Positions 16,643-23,758 of a DNA stretch of 39,640 nt are shown here, piece by piece. Each line of letters begins with the position of its first letter. Position 1 is the first letter of the stretch. Source of the stretch: Campylobacteraceae bacterium (GTDB lineage Bacteria > Campylobacterota > Campylobacteria > Campylobacterales > Sulfurovaceae); contig JALUMR010000050.1 of NCBI GenBank assembly GCA_027055805.1, forward strand, positions 1 through 39,640, read 5' to 3'. Under the pieces are notes generated by a model. The model made no database searches and was not told the origin of the DNA. It saw only the letters and a program-made list of their open reading frames with translations. A program made the translations under genes and the position numbers.

Positions 16643-16680
16643 ATAAAAATATAAAATATAAAATATAAAATATAAAATAT
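16643..16680 (+). repeat. Heptanucleotide tandem repeat (ATAAAAT)n
   Basis: One imperfect copy (ATAAAAAT, 16643-16650) is followed by four perfect ATAAAAT units (16651-16678). The tract starts immediately after the flippase stop codon and ends 37 bases before the ATG of the DUF5672 gene. Each unit junction creates a TATAAA string, so the tract can act as a row of -10 elements. Confidence 0.85.
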
Positions 16681-16717
16681 TAATTATTTTTTGGAAAGAT
16701 AATTAAAGGTAGTTGGA

Positions 16718-17530
16718 ATGAGTAGTCGCTTGGTTGTGGTCACACCTATTTACAAAAAAGATATCTCTGAAGATGAATCCCTATCGATAGAGTCTTCACT
16801 TGTGCATTTAAAAGCTTATGATAAAGTAATCATAGCACCCAATAAATTTGTAAATGATGACGAATTTCTTACAATTTGGGAAAATTATGGATATAGAATA
16901 GTTTTTTTTGATGATAAGCATTTTGTGAGTTCTGAATCTTATAATAAGTTTATGATGAATAAAGAGTTTTATAAAGCATTTGAAGAGTATGACTATATGC
17001 TCATGTATCAACTTGATGTATTGGTTTTTTCAGACTCTTTAGATTACTGGATTTCTAAAAAAATTGATTATGTAGGTGCACCATGGATTATTGAAGATGA
17101 AGATGGACAAAGGTTTCAAGGTGCTGGAAATGGAGGACTTTCTCTTCGAAACATTCAAACATTTTTAAAAGTTCTTGAGTCAAAAAAACTTTTTGATAAA
17201 GAAGATAAATTTATACGTTTACCGTTAAGGTCAAAATTTAGAAATATTTTCATACTTTGGATTCTGTTACGTTCTCATTTGAGTAGAAATATAGCATCAT
17301 TATACAAAATACTATATAATGGGCAAGAAGATTATTTTTGGGCATATTATGCAACATTTTTTGTTAAAGATTTTAAAGTAGCAACAGTAAAAGACTCTTT
17401 ATTATTTGCTTTTGAACGTTACCCAGAATTTTGTTTTGAACAAAATGGAGGTGTGTTGCCTTTTGGAGTCCATGCTTGGGAGCGATACAATCCAGAATTT
17501 TGGGAAAAACATCACGTAGTTGCATATTAG
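16718..17530 (+). CDS. DUF5672-family glycosyltransferase-like protein
   Basis: This 270-residue protein looks like a member of the DUF5672 family, found in surface-polysaccharide loci and predicted to be a glycosyltransferase. Supporting blocks are VVVTPIYKK at the N-terminus, the DxD-like acidic stretch in YMLMYQLDVLVFSD, IDYVGAPW, GAGNGGLSLR and QEDYFWAYY. There is no signal peptide or membrane helix, so it is probably cytosolic. A weak AAAGG site precedes the ATG. Upstream lies the ATAAAAT repeat tract, which could modulate expression. The oxidoreductase gene starts 17 bases downstream. Donor and acceptor sugars are unknown. Confidence 0.75.
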   Translation: MSSRLVVVTPIYKKDISEDESLSIESSLVHLKAYDKVIIAPNKFVNDDEFLTIWENYGYRIVFFDDKHFVSSESYNKFMMNKEFYKAFEEYDYMLMYQLDVLVFSDSLDYWISKKIDYVGAPWIIEDEDGQRFQGAGNGGLSLRNIQTFLKVLESKKLFDKEDKFIRLPLRSKFRNIFILWILLRSHLSRNIASLYKILYNGQEDYFWAYYATFFVKDFKVATVKDSLLFAFERYPEFCFEQNGGVLPFGVHAWERYNPEFWEKHHVVAY

Positions 17531-17547
17531 AATATAAGGAGATAGTT

Positions 17548-18684
17548 GTGAAGCGTATAGGTATAATTGGTACAGGTTTTATTGCAAAAGGATTGGTTAA
17601 TTTAATAAGTAATCATCAGGAATATCAATTGAGTGCTATTTTGACTAGAACAGAGACTTCTACAAGAAATGAGTTTCCTCGGTCAGAACTTTTAACAAAT
17701 TCACTGGAAAAGTTAATTGAAAGCTCAGATTTAATTATTGAATGTAGTGGTGATGCAATATATGCTACAGAAAGCATATCTCAAATATTAGAAGCTTCTC
17801 TTCCTGTAGTAACGATGAATTCTGAATATCATGTTACAGCTGGGTCTTATTTTATAGATAAAGGTTTTGTCACTGAAGCAGAAGGTGATCAGCCTGGATC
17901 GTTGGCTGTTCTTAATGAAGATATTATATCTATGGGATTTAAACCATTAGTATATGGGAATATAAAAGGGTTTTTAAATCATACTCCAACGGAAGAAGAT
18001 ATGAAGTTTTGGGCTAATAAATCAGGAATTAGCCTCGATATGGTGACCTCATTTACAGATGGAACAAAAGTACAGATAGAACAAGCATTTGTAGCCAATG
18101 GATTAGGTGCCAATATTGCGCAAGATGGATTGGTAGGAGTAGAAGAAGATAACATGATGCTTGGTGGAGTAGAGTTAGCAGAGTATGCTAAAAAACTTAA
18201 TGAACCTATCAGTGACTATCTCCTTTCTCCTAAGTTACCAGCTGGAGTTTTTATTGTAGCAGAGCATGATTTTGTACAAAAAGAGCATTTAAAGTACTAT
18301 AAAATGGGAGATGGTCCTTACTATGTAATGGAGCGTACTTTTCACCTTTGTCATTTAGAAATTATGAAAACTGTTAAGAGGGTTTTATCTGGAGGAACAG
18401 TACTGCTGGATAACAGTAAAAACCCTAAAATAAGTGTCGCCACTATTGCAAAAAAAGATATAAAAAAGGGTACCGTTATAAAAAAAGGCATAGGCTCTTT
18501 TGAAGTTCGTGGTGAGTGTATACGGATAGTTGAAAATAAGCAACATCTTCCTATAGGACTCTGTTCAAATGCTACAATAAAGCGTGATGTTAAAGCAGGC
18601 GAAGTTTTAACGCTTGATGATGTAGAATTAGAGGATAGTTTGGCATTAACTGCATGGAACTCTATTGCTTCTAATATAAATTAA
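17548..18684 (+). CDS. NAD(P)-dependent oxidoreductase with C-terminal SAF domain
   Basis: I start this at GTG 17548 (378 residues) instead of the listed 17476. AAGGAG lies 6 bases upstream, the Rossmann fold then begins at once (KRIGIIGTGFIAKGL), and the upstream overlap with DUF5672 disappears. The N-terminal half is a homoserine-dehydrogenase-like nucleotide-binding domain (IIECSGDAIYATE). The middle holds TPTEEDMKFWANKSG and VANGLGANIAQDG. The C-terminus (about 300-370) is a SAF-type domain (IAKKDIKKGTVIKKG, IKRDVKAGEVLTLDDV). The layout matches the predicted SAF-domain dehydrogenases of COG4091. Its place after a flippase and a DUF5672 gene suggests synthesis of an unusual sugar or modification. 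Substrate unknown. Confidence 0.75.
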   Translation: MKRIGIIGTGFIAKGLVNLISNHQEYQLSAILTRTETSTRNEFPRSELLTNSLEKLIESSDLIIECSGDAIYATESISQILEASLPVVTMNSEYHVTAGSYFIDKGFVTEAEGDQPGSLAVLNEDIISMGFKPLVYGNIKGFLNHTPTEEDMKFWANKSGISLDMVTSFTDGTKVQIEQAFVANGLGANIAQDGLVGVEEDNMMLGGVELAEYAKKLNEPISDYLLSPKLPAGVFIVAEHDFVQKEHLKYYKMGDGPYYVMERTFHLCHLEIMKTVKRVLSGGTVLLDNSKNPKISVATIAKKDIKKGTVIKKGIGSFEVRGECIRIVENKQHLPIGLCSNATIKRDVKAGEVLTLDDVELEDSLALTAWNSIASNIN

Positions 18685-18767
18685 TCCTCTTACGCTTAAC
18701 TGTAACAAAATATCATAATAATATTAAATTTATTAAAAATATAAGCAAATTACAATAACCCTTTAGT

Positions 18768-18773
18768 TATAAT
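18768..18773 (+). promoter_or_regulatory. -10 element of rpmJ-rplQ operon promoter
   Basis: Perfect TATAAT in TTTAGTTATAATTCGCG. TTACAA at 18750 is too close (12 bases) to be a standard -35. The predicted start at about 18780 coincides with the first base of the first leader hairpin. Confidence 0.55.
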
Positions 18774-18779
18774 TCGCGA

Positions 18780-18935
18780 CCTAAATCTAGGTTTAGGAGA
18801 ATTCTGCGTGAAGAATTTTTATATAATTTGCACTGATTATATAAGAGTTGGTTGGATAGTAGTCGTAATATTCTTACTTCTACATTCATCCAACCATGAC
18901 GCAACATAAGTGCAAAAAACACACAGGAGTAACCA
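18780..18935 (+). promoter_or_regulatory. Structured 5' leader of the alpha (rpmJ-rplQ) operon
   Basis: Four hairpins can be drawn in a row. CCTAAA/TTTAGG (18780-18797), loop 6. AATTCT/AGAATT (18800-18817), loop 6. TTATATAAT/ATTATATAA (18819-18844), loop 8. TGGTTGGAT/ATCCAACCA (18849-18896), loop 30. The rpmJ ribosome site AGGAG follows at about 18926. In E. coli the equivalent operon is repressed by S4 binding to its leader; this leader may serve a similar role, but the structure is not the E. coli pseudoknot as far as I can see. Confidence 0.5.
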
Positions 18936-19049
18936 ATGAAGGTTAGACCATCAGTAAAAAGAATGTGTGATGATTGTAAGATAATCAAACGAAAAGGTAT
19001 CGTTAGAATCATCTGCAAAAATCCAAAACATAAACAAAGACAAGGATAA
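18936..19049 (+). CDS. rpmJ: 50S ribosomal protein L36
   Basis: A 37-residue gene, too short for the ORF track. The sequence begins [20 protein letters not shown] and ends HKQRQG. The zinc-ribbon ligands C11, C14, C27 and H32 are intact, so this is the zinc-binding form. AGGAG lies 8 bases upstream, and rpsM starts 2 bases after the stop. The order rpmJ-rpsM-rpsK-rpsD-rpoA-rplQ is the standard alpha operon, here separated from secY/infA by the polysaccharide cluster. Confidence 0.97.
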   Translation: MKVRPSVKRMCDDCKIIKRKGIVRIICKNPKHKQRQG

Positions 19050-19051
19050 GC

Positions 19052-19414
19052 ATGGCACGTATATCAGGTGTTGATTTACCTAAAAAAAAGAGAATTGAGT
19101 ACGGACTAACTTATATCTATGGTATAGGTCTTCATACTTCAAGAAAAATTCTTGATAAAACAGGTATTGATTATAATACAAGAGTATTTGAGTTGACTGG
19201 TGCACAAGCTGCAGCAATCCGTAATGAGATTCAAGAAAATGTTATGGTTGAGGGTGATCTTCGTAAGAAAGTAACTTTAGACATTAAAGCACTTATGGAT
19301 CTTGGTTCGTATAGAGGTCTTAGACACAGACGTGGTTTACCATGTAGAGGTCAAAAGACTAAAACAAATGCTAGAACTCGTAAGGGTAAAAGAAAAACTG
19401 TTGGCGCAGCATAA
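19052..19414 (+). CDS. rpsM: 30S ribosomal protein S13
   Basis: 120 residues, normal length, head of the small subunit. It has the S13 start [10 protein letters not shown], the helix-turn block [10 protein letters not shown], and the C-terminal [27 protein letters not shown] (quoted in parts: [23 protein letters not shown]), which contacts tRNA and h41. It starts 2 bases after rpmJ, indicating coupling, and is followed 14 bases later by rpsK. Confidence 0.98.
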   Translation: MARISGVDLPKKKRIEYGLTYIYGIGLHTSRKILDKTGIDYNTRVFELTGAQAAAIRNEIQENVMVEGDLRKKVTLDIKALMDLGSYRGLRHRRGLPCRGQKTKTNARTRKGKRKTVGAA

Positions 19415-19428
19415 GAAGGTAGTGATTA

Positions 19429-19803
19429 ATGGCTAAAAGAAAAGCAAAAAAGAATATTGCTAAAGGTGTTGTTTACGTAGCAGCAACTTTTAACAATACA
19501 GTAATTACCGTTACTGATGAGATGGGTAACGTTCTTGCATGGAGTTCTGCTGGTTCTTTAGGATTTAAAGGTTCTAAAAAATCAACTCCTTTTGCAGCAA
19601 CAGAAGCTGTAGCTGATGCAATGACAAAAGCAATGGAGCATGGAATTAAAGAAGTTGGTATCAAAGTACAAGGCCCTGGGTCTGGTAGAGATACTGCTGT
19701 TAAGTCAATTGGTGCAACTGAAGGTATTAGAGTAACTTGGTTAAAAGACATTACTCCACTTCCTCATAATGGTTGTCGTCCTCCTAAGCAGAGAAGAGTT
19801 TAA
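19429..19803 (+). CDS. rpsK: 30S ribosomal protein S11
   Basis: 124 residues, platform of the small subunit. Diagnostic blocks are [49 protein letters not shown] and the C-terminal [18 protein letters not shown], all in family order. Basic N-terminus (AKRKAKKN). It lies within the alpha operon between rpsM and rpsD. Confidence 0.98.
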   Translation: MAKRKAKKNIAKGVVYVAATFNNTVITVTDEMGNVLAWSSAGSLGFKGSKKSTPFAATEAVADAMTKAMEHGIKEVGIKVQGPGSGRDTAVKSIGATEGIRVTWLKDITPLPHNGCRPPKQRRV

Positions 19804-19855
19804 TCACTATTCGTGATTTAATTCATATTTAATAGAATAATTAAAGGTATTACAA

Positions 19856-20482
19856 ATGGCAAGATATAGAGGTCCAGTTGAAAAACTAGAGCGAAGACTT
19901 GGTGTTGATCTCGGCTTAAAAGGTGAGAGAAGACTAGCAGGTAAATCAGCTTTAGAAAAAAGACCATACCCACCAGGGCAACATGGTCAAAGAAGAACAA
20001 AGTTAAGTGAATATGGTGAACAGCTTCAAGAGAAGCAAAAAGCTAAATTCATGTATGGTGTATCTGAAAAACAGTTTAGAGCACTTTTTGCAGAAGCTAA
20101 AAGACAAGATGGAAATACAGGGGCAATCCTTATTCAACTTCTTGAGCAAAGACTTGATAACGTAGTTTACAGAATGGGTTTTGCAACCACTAGAAGATTT
20201 GCAAGACAACTTACAAACCATGGACATATTCTTGTAGATGGTAAGAGAGTTGATATTCCATCGTTTAGAGTTAAAGCTGGTCAAAAAATTGAGATTAGAG
20301 AAAAATCTAAAGCAAATCCACAAGTGGTAAGAGCAATGGAATTAACCAATCAAACGGGTATGGTTGAGTGGGTAGATGTTGAGAATGAAAAACTTTTTGG
20401 TATCTTTACAAGAATTCCAAACAGAGATGAAATTTCAATTCCAGTTGAAGAGAGATTGATTGTTGAGCTTTACTCAAAATAG
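19856..20482 (+). CDS. rpsD: 30S ribosomal protein S4
   Basis: 208 residues, a primary 16S rRNA binder and, in E. coli, the autogenous repressor of this operon. The N-terminus [16 protein letters not shown] lacks the zinc-binding cysteines (C-minus form). [11 protein letters not shown] and the S4 RNA-binding domain ([31 protein letters not shown]) are clear. A 52-base gap separates it from rpsK. If autoregulation is conserved, the hairpins at 18780-18896 are the likely target; that link is inference. Confidence 0.98.
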   Translation: MARYRGPVEKLERRLGVDLGLKGERRLAGKSALEKRPYPPGQHGQRRTKLSEYGEQLQEKQKAKFMYGVSEKQFRALFAEAKRQDGNTGAILIQLLEQRLDNVVYRMGFATTRRFARQLTNHGHILVDGKRVDIPSFRVKAGQKIEIREKSKANPQVVRAMELTNQTGMVEWVDVENEKLFGIFTRIPNRDEISIPVEERLIVELYSK

Positions 20483-20508
20483 TACGTATTAGTTAAAAAA
20501 GGCAAAGA

Positions 20509-21510
20509 ATGAAAAAAATTAAAGTAGCTCCATCACTTCCAACAAATGTTGAAGTGAATGAACTTGGTGAAAATAGATCTGAAGTTATTGCCTACCCTTT
20601 TGAAAGTGGTTATGCTATTACGCTTGCACACCCATTAAGAAGACTTATTTTAGGTTCTTCTGTTGGATTTGCACCCATATCTGTTAAGATAGAAGGTGCA
20701 GCGCATGAATTTGATAGCGTACGTGGAATGCATGAAGATGTTGCTGTATTTATCATCAATCTTAAAAACATTCGTTTCAAACTTCAAGATGGTGTTGAGA
20801 AATTAGAAGTTTCTTATAGTTTTTCAGGACAAAGAGAGATTACTGCAGCAGATTTAGTAAATGATGATGTAGAAATTGTTAATCCTGAAGCTTTTTTAGC
20901 AACACTTAATGAAGATGCAGTTCTTAATTTTACTGTGGTTATTGCACAAGGTTTAGGATATGTACAAAGCGAAGATCTGAGAGATGATGTACCAGCTGAT
21001 TCTATTGCATTGGATGCTTTCTTTACCCCTGTAAAAAAAGCAAACTATGATATTCAAAATGTTTTGGTTGAAGACAACCCTAACTATGAAAAAATTGTAT
21101 TTGACATTGAAACAGATGGTCAAGTATCACCTGTGGATGCATTTACAAATGCTTTAGAGACAATGTATAAGCAACTTTCTGTATTTAATGGCGTTCTTGA
21201 TGTAGAAATCAATGCAGCACCAATTAAAAGAAGTAACGATGACAGTGAGATAAGAGCATATTTAGAACCTATTGAATCGTTAGGTCTATCTGCTCGTTCA
21301 TTCAACTCACTTGACCGTGCAGGAATGAAAGTTGTAGGAGAGTTAGTACTCATGACGACTACAGAGATTAAAAATATTAAAAATCTTGGTAAAAAATCAT
21401 TAGATGAAATTGCTGAGTGTTTAGAAAATCTTGGTTATGGTGAAGACTTTGAATTAGCAGACAATACAAGAGTTAATCTTGTTAAGAAAATTGAGCAACT
21501 TAAAGAGTAG
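20509..21510 (+). CDS. rpoA: DNA-directed RNA polymerase subunit alpha
   Basis: 333 residues, normal length. The N-terminal assembly domain (about 1-230) has [21 protein letters not shown] and the loop [20 protein letters not shown]. The C-terminal domain (about 245-325), which binds UP elements and activators, has [18 protein letters not shown] and [15 protein letters not shown]. It is co-transcribed with ribosomal protein genes, the usual arrangement that ties polymerase to ribosome synthesis. rplQ follows after 20 bases. Confidence 0.98.
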   Translation: MKKIKVAPSLPTNVEVNELGENRSEVIAYPFESGYAITLAHPLRRLILGSSVGFAPISVKIEGAAHEFDSVRGMHEDVAVFIINLKNIRFKLQDGVEKLEVSYSFSGQREITAADLVNDDVEIVNPEAFLATLNEDAVLNFTVVIAQGLGYVQSEDLRDDVPADSIALDAFFTPVKKANYDIQNVLVEDNPNYEKIVFDIETDGQVSPVDAFTNALETMYKQLSVFNGVLDVEINAAPIKRSNDDSEIRAYLEPIESLGLSARSFNSLDRAGMKVVGELVLMTTTEIKNIKNLGKKSLDEIAECLENLGYGEDFELADNTRVNLVKKIEQLKE

Positions 21511-21530
21511 CTCCTAGAGAAGGAACATTT

Positions 21531-21878
21531 ATGAGACATAAGCACGGATATCGTAAGTTAAGCAGAACTTCTGCTCATAGAGTTGCGTTATTAAAAAACC
21601 TTTCTATTGCTCTTATCAAATATGGAAAGATGGAAACAACTCTTCCTAAAGCAAAAGAGCTTAGTAGATATTTTGAAAAACTTATTACAAAAGCTGCAAG
21701 TGGTGAAAATGCACATAGAGCAGTATTTGCACTTTTACAAGATAAAGAGTGTACAAATAAACTTGTAACAGAAATTGCACCAGAGTATGCTGAGCGTAAT
21801 GGTGGTTACACAAGAATTATCAAGACACGTATGCGTCGTGGTGATGCTGCACCAATGGCTATTATCGAACTCGTATAG
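21531..21878 (+). CDS. rplQ: 50S ribosomal protein L17
   Basis: 115 residues, the short bacterial form. [20 protein letters not shown] is the family start, with [16 protein letters not shown] and the C-terminal [24 protein letters not shown]. It is the last gene of the alpha operon and is followed 13 bases later by an intrinsic terminator. Confidence 0.98.
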   Translation: MRHKHGYRKLSRTSAHRVALLKNLSIALIKYGKMETTLPKAKELSRYFEKLITKAASGENAHRAVFALLQDKECTNKLVTEIAPEYAERNGGYTRIIKTRMRRGDAAPMAIIELV

Positions 21879-21890
21879 TAGTTGTAATTT

Positions 21891-21928
21891 AAGAGATCCT
21901 GTTTTTAGGATTCTCTTCTTCTCCTTTT
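21891..21928 (+). terminator. Intrinsic terminator of the rpmJ-rplQ operon
   Basis: AAGAGATCCT (21891-21900), loop GTTTTT, AGGA, one bulged T, then TCTCTT (21912-21917). The 10-bp stem with one bulge is followed by the T-rich stretch CTTCTCCTTTT. It directly follows rplQ. Confidence 0.72.
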
Positions 21929-22037
21929 AATCTTAATTTTTCCAATAAATTTAATTTTACTTTAAATAACTTTTTTATATAATAATTAATATAAATTAAC
22001 GATAAAAAATAAATTTAAATATAATAAAGGTGTTGAA

Positions 22038-22130
22038 ATGAAAAAAATACTCTCTAAAATTTTATTGCATATTCTCTATAAGAGAGAAGAAAGATTACCT
22101 AAAGTTCAAATTTCTATATTAAAAGCCTAA
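22038..22130 (+). CDS. Possible small protein of 30 residues
   Basis: ATG at 22038, stop at 22128-22130, with AAAGG 7 bases upstream. The peptide starts MKKILSKILLHILYKREERL and ends ISILKA; it is basic with an amphipathic or hydrophobic first half. It lies alone between the rplQ terminator and the DUF2062 gene. Nothing in it is recognised. Small size and AT-rich context mean it could be chance; conservation in relatives would settle this. Confidence 0.3.
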   Translation: MKKILSKILLHILYKREERLPKVQISILKA

Positions 22131-22172
22131 GTTTAAGAGAATCTTATAATATAGTATTGCATCTAACGTAGG

Positions 22173-22688
22173 TTAAAACCATAAAATTTTATTAGAGAAT
22201 TTTTTTCTAAATGTATGTGGTTTTTCTTTTTGAATGGAATTTATCCATAGTTTATTAATAATAAAATAGATAAGTAGTGATACTACTGTAGAGTAGGGTA
22301 TTGTTCCTATATATAGAGGGGTAAGTATATTGTCCCAATTATCACTGAACCAATCTAATGTTGGCTCAATATTATCAAGTCCTTCATTTCCTAAGATAAA
22401 ATTACCTGTTTGATACTCCATATAATACATAAAAGGCATGGTAAGAGGGTTACTAAGCCAGACCATAGAAATAGCAATAGGTACATTAAATTTAAAAAAA
22501 GGGGTCATTGATAAAACAGCTAACATCTGCATGGGCATAGGAATGAATCCCCAAAAAAGACCAATAAATACACCTCTTGATATAGATTTTCGGTTAATGG
22601 AGAGATATTCTCTTGGTATTTTATATTTGTCAATAAACTTATCTAGCTTACTGTTACTTTTTTTTCTTTTAAAAATTTTACGAATCAT
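22173..22688 (-). CDS. DUF2062 family membrane protein
   Basis: The product is a 171-residue inner-membrane protein of unknown function. It has a basic N-terminus (IRKIFKRKKSNSKLDKF), then the DUF2062 core: a short amphipathic start, SISRGVFIGLFWGFIPMPMQM, a helix around MLAVLSM, the signature NVPIAISMVWLSNPLTMPFMYY, and a final long helix VVSLLIYFIINKLW. Three or four membrane segments are likely. It is transcribed alone, diverging from nifU. Related proteins occur near envelope-glycan genes, but no role is established here. Confidence 0.8.
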   Translation of the reverse strand: MIRKIFKRKKSNSKLDKFIDKYKIPREYLSINRKSISRGVFIGLFWGFIPMPMQMLAVLSMTPFFKFNVPIAISMVWLSNPLTMPFMYYMEYQTGNFILGNEGLDNIEPTLDWFSDNWDNILTPLYIGTIPYSTVVSLLIYFIINKLWINSIQKEKPHTFRKKFSNKILWF

Positions 22689-22787
22689 TATTCAACCATT
22701 GTTTAATTTAATTAAGTATCTGTATTGTAATCTCTCTATCTTATAGATGATTGAATTTTGAGGATATTTGGCATAAGCTTAAATATT

Positions 22788-22837
22788 AAAGTGTTAAAAG
22801 TTAGCACATGCTTATATCTACTTGACAAAGTGTTAAA
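22788..22837. repeat. Direct repeat AAAGTGTTAAA in the nifU promoter region
   Basis: AAAGTGTTAAA occurs at 22788-22798 and again at 22827-22837, 39 bases apart. The second copy lies between the -35 and -10 of the nifU promoter. This is a possible operator pair; the regulator is unknown. Confidence 0.5.
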
Positions 22838-22850
22838 TATAATGTATAAA
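22822..22850 (+). promoter_or_regulatory. Sigma-70-type promoter of nifU-TPR-murE operon
   Basis: TTGACA (22822-22827), 17-base spacer, TATAAA (22845-22850). Predicted start is near 22857, a few bases before AAAGGAG and the GTG start of the NifU-domain gene. A second TATAAT at 22838 is only 10 bases from the -35 and is less likely to pair with it. Confidence 0.7.
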
Positions 22851-22879
22851 TAGAACAATAATATATAAAGGAGAAGCTG

Positions 22880-23158
22880 GTGCTTCCATTTACAGATGAT
22901 GAATTAAGACCAATAGTAGAAGACATGCTAAATAAAGCAAAAGTTTGGATACAAAAAGATGGAGGAGATGTTACTCTCCTAGATATAAAAGATGGAACAG
23001 TATATGTTCAATTACAGGGTGCTTGTGTAGGTTGTGGCTCTTCTGGTACAACCATTAAATTTGGAATTGAAAAAGAGATGAAGACAATGATTCATCCAGA
23101 AATTATAGTAATGAATGTTCCTCATGGTTGGGAAGATAAATTGGACCAGTTAGGATAA
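22880..23158 (+). CDS. NifU C-terminal-domain iron-sulfur scaffold protein
   Basis: A 92-residue NifU-like (NfuA-type) protein that carries or delivers Fe-S clusters. It starts at GTG with AAGGAG 7 bases upstream. The core runs VEDMLNKAKVWIQKDGGDV to the cluster-binding CxxC, C49 and C52, in LQGACVGCGSSGTT, followed by EKEMKTMIHPEI. There is no N-terminal IscU-type or A-type domain. It is the first gene of an operon with a TPR-like protein and murE; stop and next start are 2 bases apart. The pairing with cell-wall synthesis has no obvious functional meaning. Confidence 0.92.
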   Translation: MLPFTDDELRPIVEDMLNKAKVWIQKDGGDVTLLDIKDGTVYVQLQGACVGCGSSGTTIKFGIEKEMKTMIHPEIIVMNVPHGWEDKLDQLG

Positions 23159-23160
23159 GT

Positions 23161-23733
23161 ATGGCTAAGATAAGTCTTGACAGTTTTCTCAGCAGAGCAG
23201 AAGAGTTATTTTCTTTAGGAAAATATGAAAATGCACTGACTACTTATGGACTTTTATTAAAAGAATATCCAGCAGATAATGATGCACAGATTGGTGTGTA
23301 TCTTTGTGATATAGGTATGGAGAATGGGGAAGAAGCACAGGCTTTGTTTGATTACTATCAGATTATTAAGCATGAACAAGAAGATGCAGGTGAAGTAATG
23401 ATTGAAATTCTTACTTCATTGGACAGTGACAAGAATAAAATTGCAAAGCTATTAAATATTGAAGATGATAAGTTAGAGTATAAAGATGGAATTGGTTATC
23501 AAGAATTTTTACAATTTATAGAAGAGCGAGGTGATTTTAAACGTGCTTTTGAAGATGTAATGTTTTCTACAAAAGTAATTTTAAAGAATAAAGAGGAATA
23601 TGTCTCTTTTATCACTGACCTTATTGAAAAAGGTCAAGAAGAGTTGGCACTGCAATTTTTAGATTCTGTAGGTAATGCTTTTGAGAATGACCAAGATATT
23701 TATGCCCTATATCATAAATTAAAAGAGAACTAG
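23161..23733 (+). CDS. TPR-like protein of unknown function
   Basis: This 190-residue acidic, helical protein has no signal peptide or membrane segment. The first 50 residues contain one clear TPR-like helix pair (SRAEELFSLGKYENALTTYGLLLKEYP, quoted as LGKYENALTTYGLLLKEYP); further helices (QEFLQFIEERGDFKRAF, LIEKGQEELALQFLD) look like degenerate TPRs. It starts 2 bases after nifU, and murE starts 25 bases after its end, so the three are probably one operon. Its function cannot be stated; a scaffold role is only a guess from TPR proteins in general. Confidence 0.75.
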   Translation: MAKISLDSFLSRAEELFSLGKYENALTTYGLLLKEYPADNDAQIGVYLCDIGMENGEEAQALFDYYQIIKHEQEDAGEVMIEILTSLDSDKNKIAKLLNIEDDKLEYKDGIGYQEFLQFIEERGDFKRAFEDVMFSTKVILKNKEEYVSFITDLIEKGQEELALQFLDSVGNAFENDQDIYALYHKLKEN

Positions 23734-23758
23734 TAAAACTAGAAGTGAAAGAAAAAAA

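Noticed and set aside
17476-17547. Listed ATG start of the SAF-domain oxidoreductase
   Set aside because: It would overlap the DUF5672 gene and add residues before the Rossmann start; GTG at 17548 has a good AAGGAG.
22822-22843. Promoter made of TTGACA (22822) and TATAAT (22838)
   Set aside because: The spacer is only 10 bases. The same TTGACA has a 17-base spacing to TATAAA at 22845.
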